A stretch of 64,000 nucleotides of DNA from an uncultured Prevotellaceae bacterium (GTDB taxonomy: Bacteria; Bacteroidota; Bacteroidia; Bacteroidales; Bacteroidaceae): positions 1-64,000 of the forward strand of contig CACZIT010000011.1 of the NCBI GenBank assembly GCA_902781315.1. Reading direction: 5' to 3'. Of the stretch, positions 43,992 to 52,494 are shown piece after piece. A model generated the notes under the pieces. It made no database searches and was not told where the DNA came from. It saw nothing but the letters and a program-made list of their open reading frames with translations. Positions within the stretch are counted from its first letter, which is position 1. Every line of letters begins with the position of its first letter. The position numbers and the translations under genes are program-made.

Positions 43992-45545
43992 TTATTGGTT
44001 GGAAGTTGTTTTTTTGAAAAACTCCGTGATGGCATCCTTTCTCACGGCCTTCATTACTGCTGCTCCATCACCCACTGTCACGTCTTCAAAAAGGAAAGAC
44101 AGAGATTCAGAAGAACCATTTTGAGAGTTCATAATCGATTCATAGTATGCAGAATAATCATGTGAGTGGCTGTCAACAGGCATATTTTGGAATGTTCCCA
44201 GATAGTAATTCTTCTCAAACAGGTTGTTCGTTGACTTGGTAAGATTGAAAGCCGATGGTTCAGGTGCAAAGAACAGGTTTTCCCTGATAGTAGTACTGTC
44301 AGCATAGCCTTCCCATGAGAGGGAAGCAATGGTGGTACGATCGACTTGCGAACCGGGTTTTCTTCCAATGTGCAAAATATTGTGCTCGATAAGCGTATTC
44401 TTGCAGGGGCCGCCAATGTGAATGGTCGGAGAAAAATATTCATCCGTGTGTGTCTTCTGCTGTCGGACGGCATCATCTATACTCACATTATAGCGTACAA
44501 TGCTTCCCAAGTTGCCGATGTTGTCGGCGGGATTGCTGTTTCCTGGGTTGCAAATCAGGATAAATCCTCCTTCGTTGTCGTGACTATAATTGTATTGTAT
44601 GAGAGTGTTGGTGCAATTAAAATCGGAGTCGAACCCCTGGCCATCCCAAGGCGCTTTGTGGTCGGAGACTTCATTGAACTGAATGGTTGTGTTGTCACAA
44701 CTCCAAGGCCAGATGCCAGCGGCAGCCTCGCCTAGTGGAAGCAGACGGCTGCAACGGCGCATGAGGTTGTATTCGACAAGGGCACTGTCACAGCCGATAG
44801 GCACAATTCCATCGCCAGGCACTTCCTCGATGAGATTACGGCGCACGATGGTATGAGTACTCAGGTGCCAGTCGCTGCGACTCCATGGCGCATTCCAGAT
44901 GATGGCATTACGCTCACATCGGCGAATGGTACAATCTTCAATGGTAAGGCTGTCAAACAAGGAAACAAGGCTGTCCGTTTTCCAGAGGCTCTCTATCAAT
45001 ATGCCTGAGCCGCCGCCCGCTTTTTTCAAGAGACTGCCATTCACGTCGTGAATATCGAGTGCATGGAGGGTAATGCCTCGCGACCATCCATAGTCTTCGC
45101 TGACAACTTTCACGCCAGTGCGGTTGGGCATGCGACTGGATCCCGTATTTACCACATCCAAGTCCTGAAGGGTTAGGAAACTAGAATTGGCAATGCAGAT
45201 GGTGTAGAGCGAATTGTCGGGTGCCGAGAAACATGGCTTGGATCCAGAGCCGTATGCTCCTACTACGATGCGATTGGCAGATGTTCCTTGGGCGCTGACG
45301 TTGAGTTGTCCGGTAAAATGGCTACCTCGACGGAAAAGCAGATTGTCGCCTGCTTGAAGACGGAGGCTATTGGCTTTTTCCAGGCTTTTCCATGCCGACT
45401 GAGGCGATGTGCCGTCATTTGAGTCATTGCCATGCTCCGAATCAATGTAGTAATTGATTCCTGTTTCAGCCAATTGAGATTGGCAACTGGTCAAACTTAT
45501 ACTAATGAACAGGGTAAAGAACAATATTGCCTTGACGTGTTTCAT
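43992..45545 (-). CDS. PUL beta-helix lipoprotein, copy 2
   Basis: The 517-residue lipoprotein (lipobox LTSC) is a paralogue of the product of 31134-32669: the same NYYIDSEHGNDSNDGTSPQ opening, the same AGDNLLFRRGSHFTGQLNVSAQGT, and identical IWPWSCDNT and IQFNEVSDHKAPWD. It has a right-handed beta-helix. The frame opens at 45596, but that overlaps the promoter at 45594-45601, so ATG 45545 is the start. It is the first gene of the PUL operon after the sensor. Confidence 0.82.
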   Translation of the reverse strand: MKHVKAILFFTLFISISLTSCQSQLAETGINYYIDSEHGNDSNDGTSPQSAWKSLEKANSLRLQAGDNLLFRRGSHFTGQLNVSAQGTSANRIVVGAYGSGSKPCFSAPDNSLYTICIANSSFLTLQDLDVVNTGSSRMPNRTGVKVVSEDYGWSRGITLHALDIHDVNGSLLKKAGGGSGILIESLWKTDSLVSLFDSLTIEDCTIRRCERNAIIWNAPWSRSDWHLSTHTIVRRNLIEEVPGDGIVPIGCDSALVEYNLMRRCSRLLPLGEAAAGIWPWSCDNTTIQFNEVSDHKAPWDGQGFDSDFNCTNTLIQYNYSHDNEGGFILICNPGNSNPADNIGNLGSIVRYNVSIDDAVRQQKTHTDEYFSPTIHIGGPCKNTLIEHNILHIGRKPGSQVDRTTIASLSWEGYADSTTIRENLFFAPEPSAFNLTKSTNNLFEKNYYLGTFQNMPVDSHSHDYSAYYESIMNSQNGSSESLSFLFEDVTVGDGAAVMKAVRKDAITEFFKKTTSNQ

Positions 45546-45593
45546 GTTTATATGTTTTTTATATGATACTTGCCGAAGTTTAATAGAACACTG

Positions 45594-45601
45594 CAAATGT
45601 A
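45594..45601 (-). promoter_or_regulatory. -7 promoter element of the PUL operon
   Basis: TACATTTG on the minus strand, 49 nt before the ATG at 45545. Confidence 0.55.
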
Positions 45602-45643
45602 TATATATAATGAATGTAACGCCCGTTGCAAACGTTCAAAGAT

Positions 45644-45675
45644 GTAGAAAAATCAGCCATGAGCGATTTTTCTAC
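45644..45675. promoter_or_regulatory. 11-bp inverted repeat between the sensor gene and the PUL promoter
   Basis: GTAGAAAAATC-agccatgagc-GATTTTTCTAC, 43 nt upstream of the -7 box at 45594-45601. On the minus strand it could end the sensor gene's transcript (ATTTTTC tail). Its place and a further TTCTAC half-site at about 45692 also fit a sensor-regulator binding site. The choice cannot be made by eye. Confidence 0.45.
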
Positions 45676-45825
45676 GTATTTTGACCAATTATTCTACATT
45701 AAGGGTGGATAGAAAACTGCGAATACCAGTTTCCTCTTTGTGTTTTGAAGGTGATATGGTTGCTCCCCAGCTATCGCATAGGTAGTGAAAAGCAGTGCTA
45801 TCAAGGATGAAAAGCAATGCTATCA

Positions 45826-48800
45826 CTATTTTACGGAGAACTTCTCCATGTATTCCATGGGCGACATACCAATCTCTTTCTTGAAAGTTGCTGTAAAGTA
45901 GCGGGGGTCGTTGTAGCCCACAGCATAAGCCACTTCCGAAATCTTCACACCGCGCTTTTCGTCCATGATTTGACAGGCAGCCTTCATACGGATATTGCTC
46001 ACGAAAGCGGGAAAACTGAGTCCCGTCAGGGCTTTCAGCTTGCGGAAGGAGGTGGAACGGGTGGTATTCAGTTCACTGATGAACTGCTGTTGGTTGAAGT
46101 CGGGGTCGTCCAGATGGCGGTGCACGCAGTCGATGGCTCGCTTCAAGAAGTCTTCGTCGAGGCTGGTGTAGTTCATTTCCTGTCCCTCAAAGACGAGTTG
46201 CTTCTTAAAGTTCTTCACCATTCGCTCGCGTGTGGCCAACAGGTTTCCAATGCGGGCATGCAGCACACTCAGGCTGAAGGGTTTGCCAATGAAACCGTCT
46301 GCACCAGCCTCGTAAGCCTCTACACGGTCTTCTTCCTGCTTCTTGGCCGTAAGCAGCACGACGGGAATATGGCTGGTCTCGAAGTCGCCCTTAATGCTTC
46401 GGCATAGGTCGATACCATCCATCACGGGCATCATGACATCGGTAACTACCAAATGGATTTCGTTCTGGCGTAAGCAAGCCAAGCCTTCCTGTCCGTTGTG
46501 GGCCAGGTAGACATTGTACTCCGACGATAGAATCTTCTCCATCAGTAAAAGTAGTTCCTCGTTGTCCTCCACCAATAGCACGTTGTATTTCTGTTTATGG
46601 GACTGCGGTTGCTCAGTTGGTTCCTCTACATCCTCGACCAATGGCTCAGCATTCGTCAGACTTTGGGGTATTGTGGGCGAAGAACAGGTGTCGATTTCAT
46701 CTGCCTTATAGAAGCGTTCCTCTATCGGCAGGCTGATGATGAATGTGGCACCATGGCCCAGTTCACTCTCTACGGTGATGGTTCCGTGGTGCAACTGCAC
46801 CAGGTCATGAACCAACGAGAGGCCAATGCCCGTGCCAATGGTATTGAACTGGCGGTGGCTTCCTTCATAGAAACGCTTGAACAAGTCTTTTTGAATTTCG
46901 TGTGAGATGCCAGGGCCATTGTCTTTTACCGTGAGCAGAACGAATCCTTCGCGTTCGGGATGGGATGCCAAAGTGACGTTTACGTTCTCGTCAGGCACAC
47001 TATACTTGGCAGCATTCGACAGTAGGTTGTAGATGATCTTATCTAATTTGTCGGGATCGAAATAGGCCATCATGGGTTGTTGGGCGCTGTCGAAGCTGAA
47101 AGTCATGCCTTTTTGCTTCGTGAGTGGAAGGAAATTGTCGACGCAACGCTGGAGGAACAACGCAAGGTCACCGCGCGAAACCTTCAACTGCAGGTTGCCC
47201 GTCTCAGCCTTGCGGAATTCCAAAATCTGCTGCAGCAGACGTATCAGGCGGTTGATGTTGTTGGTCATTACCTTGTAGGTGTCCTTGTGGGTGGGGGCCT
47301 GCTGCTTGAGATTCTCTACAGAAGCCGAGATGATGGTAAGTGGAGTGAGTAGTTCGTGAGTGATGTTGGTGAAGAACTGCAACTTGGCGTGGTTCAATTC
47401 TTCACTTTTGGCCTGTTCCAGTTGGCGCATATCTAGTTCGTGGCGCAGGCGAATGCGGTTATGTACCATCTGATAGAGATAGTAGGCGGCACCCAATAGC
47501 AATAATAAGTATAAGGTATATGCCCACCAGGTTTCGTAGGGAGCGGGCTGTCGGCGAATGGTTAGCGTGGCTACCTGATCGCTCCACAGGCCGTTTTCGT
47601 CAGTGGTCTTCACTTCGAAGCGATAGGTGCCTTTCTCCAATTTATTGTAGAAGGCTGTATTGACACCTGCCGGGAGGTATACCCAGTCTTGGTCGACACC
47701 GGAGAGACGGTATGCATAGCGTATCTGAGAGGTGTTCTCGTAGTTCAGCGACGAGAAATGAATCTCGAGGTTATGCTCGTCAGGCCGAATGGTCACCTTC
47801 TGTAGAGACTCACCCTTGCGGTCGGAATTGAAGAAAAGACTGGTGCCCATCACCTTCACGTCGGTAATCAAGGGGACGACGTGATGCAACAGATTCTCCA
47901 TGTCTTGTGTAGGTTTTAGCGACACGAATCCTGGGATGCCTCCTATAAATAGCGTACCTTCGGCATCCTGATAGTAAGAATGGGGCAGGAATAAGGCAAA
48001 ATGGATGTTCTCGGTGTTAGCGTTGAACGTGCGGAAGGCTCCGCTGCGGGGATTGAATTCCTTTAGTTCCTGACTGGTCAGAATCCAGATGTGGTCGTAG
48101 TGGCCTGCTACTACGTCGTTGATCTTGTTGCCTTTCAAACCGCATGTTTCGCTAAAGTCACGGAAACGGTCGGCCTTCGCGTCATACGACAGAATTTCGC
48201 CCTTGTCGGTGGCCATCCAGAGAATGCCGTCGGAAGTGGCTGTGAGGGAGACAAAATCGGTGCGCTGCCCGTGGCGGGTTATGTTGCCGTCAGCACCTAT
48301 TTGCAACAGCCCGCCATTATCTTGTATACCCCAGATACTGCCGTCGGCCAGTTGCAGCATATGAGTGACATTGCCGCAGCTGGCATTGGCAATCGTCAAC
48401 TTCTTGCTGGTTGTGTCATAGCGATAGAGTCCTATGTTTGTTGCAATCCATAGATGCCTGCCCCGGTCTTCAAACAGGTAGAAGACGTATCCAGGGTTGC
48501 CAGAAACCGAAGAGAGTTCTATCTCTTCGCAAATCGACATCTCCATGTTGTGCTGTGTAAGCCCTACCACCTTTGTAGTGTATTCGCCTGCCACCCACAC
48601 TTCGTCCTTGTTGGGTGACTTTAATAAAGTGGAAATAACGAGGAAAGGCTCTTCCTTCACCTGCTCGAAATCCGTAAAGATTCGTATCTGCTCTTTTACG
48701 GCATCATACAGGCAAAGACCTATGCGCCTTTGGAACATCCAGAACACGTTTTTGTCGTCCTTGCATAGGCGCTCAATGGTGGGTTTCCACTTGATGCGTT

Positions 48801-49917
48801 CCTCTAAAGTTCCGATGGTGTAAGATTGCACATTTTCATCACCGAAAGTGATGAAGAAGTTATTGTCGTCTCTCGCTGTTACCCACAGATTGCCCTTCCG
48901 GTCCTTGATGATGTCGCATAGGGCTTTATTACGTTGGGGTAAAAAGGCCGAAGTGTCTATTTGCTCCAACGTGCCGTCTGCAGAAATGCGGAATACGAAC
49001 AGGTCGCTCCATGAAGTGATCCAAAGGTAGTTGAAGGTGTCGTCCTGCACGATGCTCATGGCTGTTCTCGCAGTCAGGCCGCTGACAGTAGTGGGAAGTT
49101 CCTGTCCTACGTAGCGTTGGCTTTTATCTTTGTTTGTCGGATCCAAACGTATGATGGAATGCTCCCATGAAGCCAACCAGTAGTATCCGTGTTTCTTATC
49201 TTGTACGATACCGCTGATACGGTCGGCGTAGGGATAGAATAGGCTGAACTTGCCCGTTCTCTTATTCCATCGGTAGAGACCTTTGCCAGATAATGAGAGT
49301 AGGATTCTACCTTGCAGGTCTTCGTAGACTACGAAATCTTTGCCTGCACCTGAAATACACGCTAGTGGATATCGGGTAAGTTTTCCATTTCTCTCGACCC
49401 TGAAGAGTATGCGCATACTGCTAATCCAGGCCGTTCCGTCTGAAGCCATGAGAATGTTATCCACATACCTTTCCTTCATGTCTTCGTTATCGAAGGCCGT
49501 GATGCGATTGGTCTGTTTGTCAAGAATGTATAAGCCTCTATTTGTGCCTATCCATAAGCGGTTAGCCACACTGTCCTCAGCCAGGCTGGTGATGTTGTTG
49601 CTCTTCAGCGCCATCCCCACGTTCAGGAAGTCGTTCCTAAAGGTTTGCACACTGTAACCGTCGTCACGGCACAGTCCGTCCTGTGTGCCATACCAAATGT
49701 ATCCTTGGCTGTCTTGGAAAACGGTATTAATAATGTGTGTCGGGAGCTGGTTGATGTGTGGTAGTCCGTGCACTTGAATCTTCTTGGCAGAAAGACACAT
49801 CACTTGAATAAGGAATACTAACAGTAATCCAAGTCGGAAAAATCCAAATGCGAAACTTTTCTTACACATCATGATTCTTTTTGAACTATAGCTATCATCT
49901 CTCGAACGAATTTCCAT
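45826..49917 (-). CDS. Hybrid two-component system sensor-regulator (HTCS) of the PUL
   Basis: 1363 residues (an ATG at about 49869 gives a better signal: MCKKSFAFGFFRLGLLLVF). The periplasmic part has Reg_prop propeller repeats (about 50-700; YIWYGTQDGLC, RLWIGTNRGLYI, HLWIATNIGLYRYD) and a Y_Y_Y domain (about 715-795). Then follow a membrane helix (about 810-830), HisKA with FFTNITHELLTPLT, HATPase, a receiver with Asp in VVTDVMMPVMDG, and an AraC-type HTH ending GMSPMEYMEKFSVK. In Bacteroidetes this class binds a glycan oligomer and turns on the neighbouring susC/D genes. All phosphorelay residues appear intact. Confidence 0.95.
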   Translation of the reverse strand: MEIRSRDDSYSSKRIMMCKKSFAFGFFRLGLLLVFLIQVMCLSAKKIQVHGLPHINQLPTHIINTVFQDSQGYIWYGTQDGLCRDDGYSVQTFRNDFLNVGMALKSNNITSLAEDSVANRLWIGTNRGLYILDKQTNRITAFDNEDMKERYVDNILMASDGTAWISSMRILFRVERNGKLTRYPLACISGAGKDFVVYEDLQGRILLSLSGKGLYRWNKRTGKFSLFYPYADRISGIVQDKKHGYYWLASWEHSIIRLDPTNKDKSQRYVGQELPTTVSGLTARTAMSIVQDDTFNYLWITSWSDLFVFRISADGTLEQIDTSAFLPQRNKALCDIIKDRKGNLWVTARDDNNFFITFGDENVQSYTIGTLEERIKWKPTIERLCKDDKNVFWMFQRRIGLCLYDAVKEQIRIFTDFEQVKEEPFLVISTLLKSPNKDEVWVAGEYTTKVVGLTQHNMEMSICEEIELSSVSGNPGYVFYLFEDRGRHLWIATNIGLYRYDTTSKKLTIANASCGNVTHMLQLADGSIWGIQDNGGLLQIGADGNITRHGQRTDFVSLTATSDGILWMATDKGEILSYDAKADRFRDFSETCGLKGNKINDVVAGHYDHIWILTSQELKEFNPRSGAFRTFNANTENIHFALFLPHSYYQDAEGTLFIGGIPGFVSLKPTQDMENLLHHVVPLITDVKVMGTSLFFNSDRKGESLQKVTIRPDEHNLEIHFSSLNYENTSQIRYAYRLSGVDQDWVYLPAGVNTAFYNKLEKGTYRFEVKTTDENGLWSDQVATLTIRRQPAPYETWWAYTLYLLLLLGAAYYLYQMVHNRIRLRHELDMRQLEQAKSEELNHAKLQFFTNITHELLTPLTIISASVENLKQQAPTHKDTYKVMTNNINRLIRLLQQILEFRKAETGNLQLKVSRGDLALFLQRCVDNFLPLTKQKGMTFSFDSAQQPMMAYFDPDKLDKIIYNLLSNAAKYSVPDENVNVTLASHPEREGFVLLTVKDNGPGISHEIQKDLFKRFYEGSHRQFNTIGTGIGLSLVHDLVQLHHGTITVESELGHGATFIISLPIEERFYKADEIDTCSSPTIPQSLTNAEPLVEDVEEPTEQPQSHKQKYNVLLVEDNEELLLLMEKILSSEYNVYLAHNGQEGLACLRQNEIHLVVTDVMMPVMDGIDLCRSIKGDFETSHIPVVLLTAKKQEEDRVEAYEAGADGFIGKPFSLSVLHARIGNLLATRERMVKNFKKQLVFEGQEMNYTSLDEDFLKRAIDCVHRHLDDPDFNQQQFISELNTTRSTSFRKLKALTGLSFPAFVSNIRMKAACQIMDEKRGVKISEVAYAVGYNDPRYFTATFKKEIGMSPMEYMEKFSVK

Positions 49918-49946
49918 GGTAGGGAAAATAGTTAGAGTTTAACATA

Positions 49947-49954
49947 CAAAATTA
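49947..49954 (-). promoter_or_regulatory. -7 promoter element of the HTCS gene
   Basis: TAATTTTG on the minus strand, 30-78 nt before the possible starts. Confidence 0.5.
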
Positions 49955-50198
49955 CATATTATTTTTTTTATTCTACTTTTTACAACTGAAATTTAACATA
50001 TTTAATCATTTGGGGCACAAATATTTAGGTTGCTGTTACCATGTATAGAGACCAATCTTGTTTTTCGTAATGAAGGAATGTTCAAATACTTCATGAAGGC
50101 AATAACTGTGAGCTTACGTATAACTGTCAGGAAGACAGCGAGGAAAAATGTAAGGATAGACTTGTGGAGCAAATGCGGAGCAAACAGAGGGTTGTTGT

Positions 50199-50247
50199 AA
50201 AATAAAAAATCTCGCAAGTGCCTTAATATCAGCTGCTTGCGAGATTT
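50199..50247. terminator. Bidirectional terminator-like hairpin
   Basis: AAAATCTCGCAAG pairs with CTTGCGAGATTTT around a 17-nt loop. It lies next to the SusC relic. The stretch 49955-50198 shows no gene I can support. Confidence 0.55.
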
Positions 50248-50263
50248 TGAATTGTTTTGAAAG

Positions 50264-50401
50264 GTACCCAGAGCCGAGTGCCGGCATCGAGCCGTTGACG
50301 TTGGTTGCCGAGTAGCGGTCGAGCCAGCGTGTTGACTTGTTGCCGCCGTTCGAGATGACGGTGGTCTCCCAGTTGAAGCGGTCGAGTCCGGCAATGCCTC
50401 C
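50264..50401 (-). pseudogene. Relic of a SusC-like gene
   Basis: The frame reads GIAGLDRFNWETTVISNGG and on through NVNGSMPALGSGY. By hand it matches about 34 of 45 residues of the intact SusC here (region encoded near 34520-34660). It starts and stops abruptly: one edge meets the 22-nt GCATGC repeat, the other a stretch of unrelated sequence. It is evidently the remains of a second SusC gene. Confidence 0.8.
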
Positions 50402-50423
50402 ACCATCGTGCTCTAATGCTTGC

Positions 50424-50489
50424 AAAGGCATGCTCCAAAGCTGGCAAAGGCATGCTCCAAAGCTGGCAAAGGCATGCTCCAATGCTTCC
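50424..50489. repeat. Three 22-nt tandem repeats (GGCATGC type)
   Basis: AAAGGCATGCTCCAAAGCTG plus GC, starting at 50424, 50446 and 50468; the third is altered at its end. GCATGC is palindromic. The array touches the SusC relic. Confidence 0.75.
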
Positions 50490-50508
50490 TAAGCTATGCT
50501 TTCATGAT

Positions 50509-50615
50509 GTAATATATCATATATTGTAAAGTAATATATCATATATTGCAAAGTAATATATCATATATTGGTCGGTAATATATCATATATTGGTCGGTAA
50601 TATATCATATATTAC
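50509..50615. repeat. Five 22-nt AT-rich palindromic iterons
   Basis: GTAATATATCATATATTG occurs five times (the last ends TTAC) with 4-nt spacers TAAA, CAAA, GTCG and GTCG. AATATAT-C-ATATATT is a perfect palindrome about its centre. It lies about 150 nt upstream of the symporter gene and may be a binding-site array. Confidence 0.8.
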
Positions 50616-50748
50616 TTTACGAGAACATAGCTTTTTCTGCATGAAGTCATTGCCCCGGTGGCTTAGAAGCATTGCTTGGAGAGGTTGACAAGCCGCGTGC
50701 AGTGAGCATTAATTAGTGGTTTTGCTTGCAGGATTGCGAATTTTTCAG

Positions 50749-50756
50749 TACCTTCG
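50749..50756 (+). promoter_or_regulatory. -7-like promoter element of the symporter gene
   Basis: TACCTTCG, one base off consensus, 8 nt before the ATG at 50764, so the 5' leader would be very short. Confidence 0.4.
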
Positions 50757-50763
50757 CGCCGCA

Positions 50764-52440
50764 ATGACTACAGTTCTTTTAGTGATATTAGGCTATATGG
50801 CCGTGCTGATGCTGGTGAGCAGGCTCACGGCTCGGCGATCTACTAACGACGCATTCTTCCGCGGCGAGCGCAAGAGTCCGTGGTATCTCGTGGCGTGGGG
50901 CATGATAGGAGCCTCCATCTCGGGCGTCACGTTTGTGTCGGTGCCAGGCATGGTGCTCCGTCAGGACATGACCTACCTGCAGATGTGCCTCGGCTTCATA
51001 CCCGGCTACCTGCTGGTGGCCTTCGTGTTGCTGCCGCTTTACTATCGGCTGAACCTCACCTCCATCTACACCTTCCTGGGCCAGCGCCTGGGACGCGAGG
51101 CCTACAAGACGGGCGCCTCGTTCTTCCTGCTGTCGAAGATGACGGGTGCCGCCGCCCGCTTCTACCTGGTGTGCATGGTGATTTGGGGGACACTCTCCCT
51201 GACACCCACCTCCACCCCCTCCCGAGGGGAGGGGGGCTTGATTAGCTTAGGGAATAGCATCGTTAACAGTTCGGGTATTCAAACTCCCCTCCCCTCGGGA
51301 GGGGCTGAGGGTGGGTATCTCTCCTTCCTCCTCGTTGTCCTGCTGATGATTGCGCTCATCTGGCTCTACACGCGGCGCGGAGGCATCAAGACGCTCGTCT
51401 GGACCGACTCGCTGCAGACGGCCTGCATGTTCGGCGCGCTGCTGCTTATTATATATAAGGTGATGGGCGAGCTGAACCTCGACCTCGCCGGTGCCGTGAG
51501 CGCCATCGCCCACGACAGCCACTCGCGCGTGTTCGTGTGGGACGACTGGGTGTCGCGGCAGAACTTCTGGAAGCAGTTCCTGAGCGGCGTGTTCGTGGTG
51601 ATCGTGATGACGGGTCTCGATCAGGACATGATGCAGAAGAACCTCACCTGCCGTTCGCTGCGCGACGCTCAGAAGGACATGACGGTCTACGGTCTGGCCT
51701 TCCTGCCTGCCAACCTGCTGTTCCTCTCGCTGGGCGTGCTGCTGGTGTTGCTGGCACAGCAACGCGGCGTCGACCTGCCGGCTGTCGGCGACCAACTGCT
51801 GCCGATGTTTGCCGCCACGGGGTCGCTGGGGCAGGGCGCGCTGGTGCTGTTCATACTCGGCATCGTGGCTGCCGCCTTCTCGTCGGCCGACTCCGCGCTG
51901 ACCGCCATGACCACCAGCTACTGCGTCGACATCTGCGGCCGTCCTGACGACGAGCGTCTGCGCCGCCGCGTGCATGTAGGCATGGCAGTGGTATTCGTCG
52001 GCGTCATCATGCTGTTCCGCCTGGCCAATTCGCCCAGCGTCATCGATGCCATCTACGTGATGTGCGGCTACACCTACGGCCCCCTGCTGGGGTTGTTTGC
52101 GTACAGCCTCTCCCCCTTCCCCTCCCCCCAGCCACAGAGACCCACCCCCCAGCCCCTCCCTGCGAGGGAGGGGAGTAATTACTCTCAAGGCGATGGTTTT
52201 CAGGCAGAAAAGCATTCTACTCCCCTCCCTCACAGGGAGGGGCAGGGGGGTGGGTCTCTGTGGCAGGGAGAGGGTCTTCTGATTGGGGCTATCTGCATCG
52301 CCGCCCCGCTCCTCTGCTTCGGCCTCGACCAGCTCTCGCAGCATCTGTGGAACTACCATTTCGGCTACGAGCTGCTCATGCTCAACGGCCTGCTGACGTT
52401 CTGCGGTCTCTGGGCCGTCGACCACCTGCGCAAACAGTAG
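50764..52440 (+). CDS. Sodium:solute symporter (SSS family) with two in-frame palindromic inserts
   Basis: 558 residues. The N-terminal FFRGERKSPWYLVAWGMIGASISGVTFVSVPG (two parts) and the later TRRGGIKTLVWTDSLQT are classical for SSS transporters of Bacteroidetes, with about 12-13 membrane helices. They use the sodium gradient to import a small solute; the substrate is not shown. Codons about 147-185 (51203-51319) and 450-505 (52122-52268) are palindromic-repeat sequence (TPTSTPSRGEGG; PTPQPLPAREGS), placed in loops between helices. The frame is open throughout. ATG 50764 is chosen over an earlier frame opening at 50716. Confidence 0.9.
   Translation: MTTVLLVILGYMAVLMLVSRLTARRSTNDAFFRGERKSPWYLVAWGMIGASISGVTFVSVPGMVLRQDMTYLQMCLGFIPGYLLVAFVLLPLYYRLNLTSIYTFLGQRLGREAYKTGASFFLLSKMTGAAARFYLVCMVIWGTLSLTPTSTPSRGEGGLISLGNSIVNSSGIQTPLPSGGAEGGYLSFLLVVLLMIALIWLYTRRGGIKTLVWTDSLQTACMFGALLLIIYKVMGELNLDLAGAVSAIAHDSHSRVFVWDDWVSRQNFWKQFLSGVFVVIVMTGLDQDMMQKNLTCRSLRDAQKDMTVYGLAFLPANLLFLSLGVLLVLLAQQRGVDLPAVGDQLLPMFAATGSLGQGALVLFILGIVAAAFSSADSALTAMTTSYCVDICGRPDDERLRRRVHVGMAVVFVGVIMLFRLANSPSVIDAIYVMCGYTYGPLLGLFAYSLSPFPSPQPQRPTPQPLPAREGSNYSQGDGFQAEKHSTPLPHREGQGGGSLWQGEGLLIGAICIAAPLLCFGLDQLSQHLWNYHFGYELLMLNGLLTFCGLWAVDHLRKQ
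51203..51319. mobile_element. In-frame CCCCTCCC element 1 in the symporter gene
   Basis: Inverted arms at about 51203-51236 and 51284-51319 (ACCCACCTCCACCCCCTCCC against its reverse), each with an inner CCCCTCCCGAGGGGAGG-type hairpin. It falls between WGTLSL and SFLLVVLL, in a loop between helices. Confidence 0.85.
52122..52268. mobile_element. In-frame CCCCTCCC element 2 in the symporter gene
   Basis: Its inverted arms of about 46 bp (52132-52177 and 52218-52264) start with CCACAGAGACCCACCCCCC. It is read as PTPQPLPAREGS...STPLPHREGQGGGS and lies near the C-terminus between two helices. Confidence 0.85.
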
Positions 52441-52494
52441 GGAATTGCGGCACGCCGCATACCCTGCATGGATAATGGAAAAAAAACTAACTGT

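Noticed and set aside
50002-50260. Possible transposase C-terminal remnant to the left of the SusC relic
   Set aside because: The short frames resemble nothing I can name with confidence on either strand, so no feature is claimed.
50424-50615. CRISPR array
   Set aside because: The repeats are 18-22 nt and the gaps between the AT-rich units are only 4 nt and partly identical; no cas genes are near.
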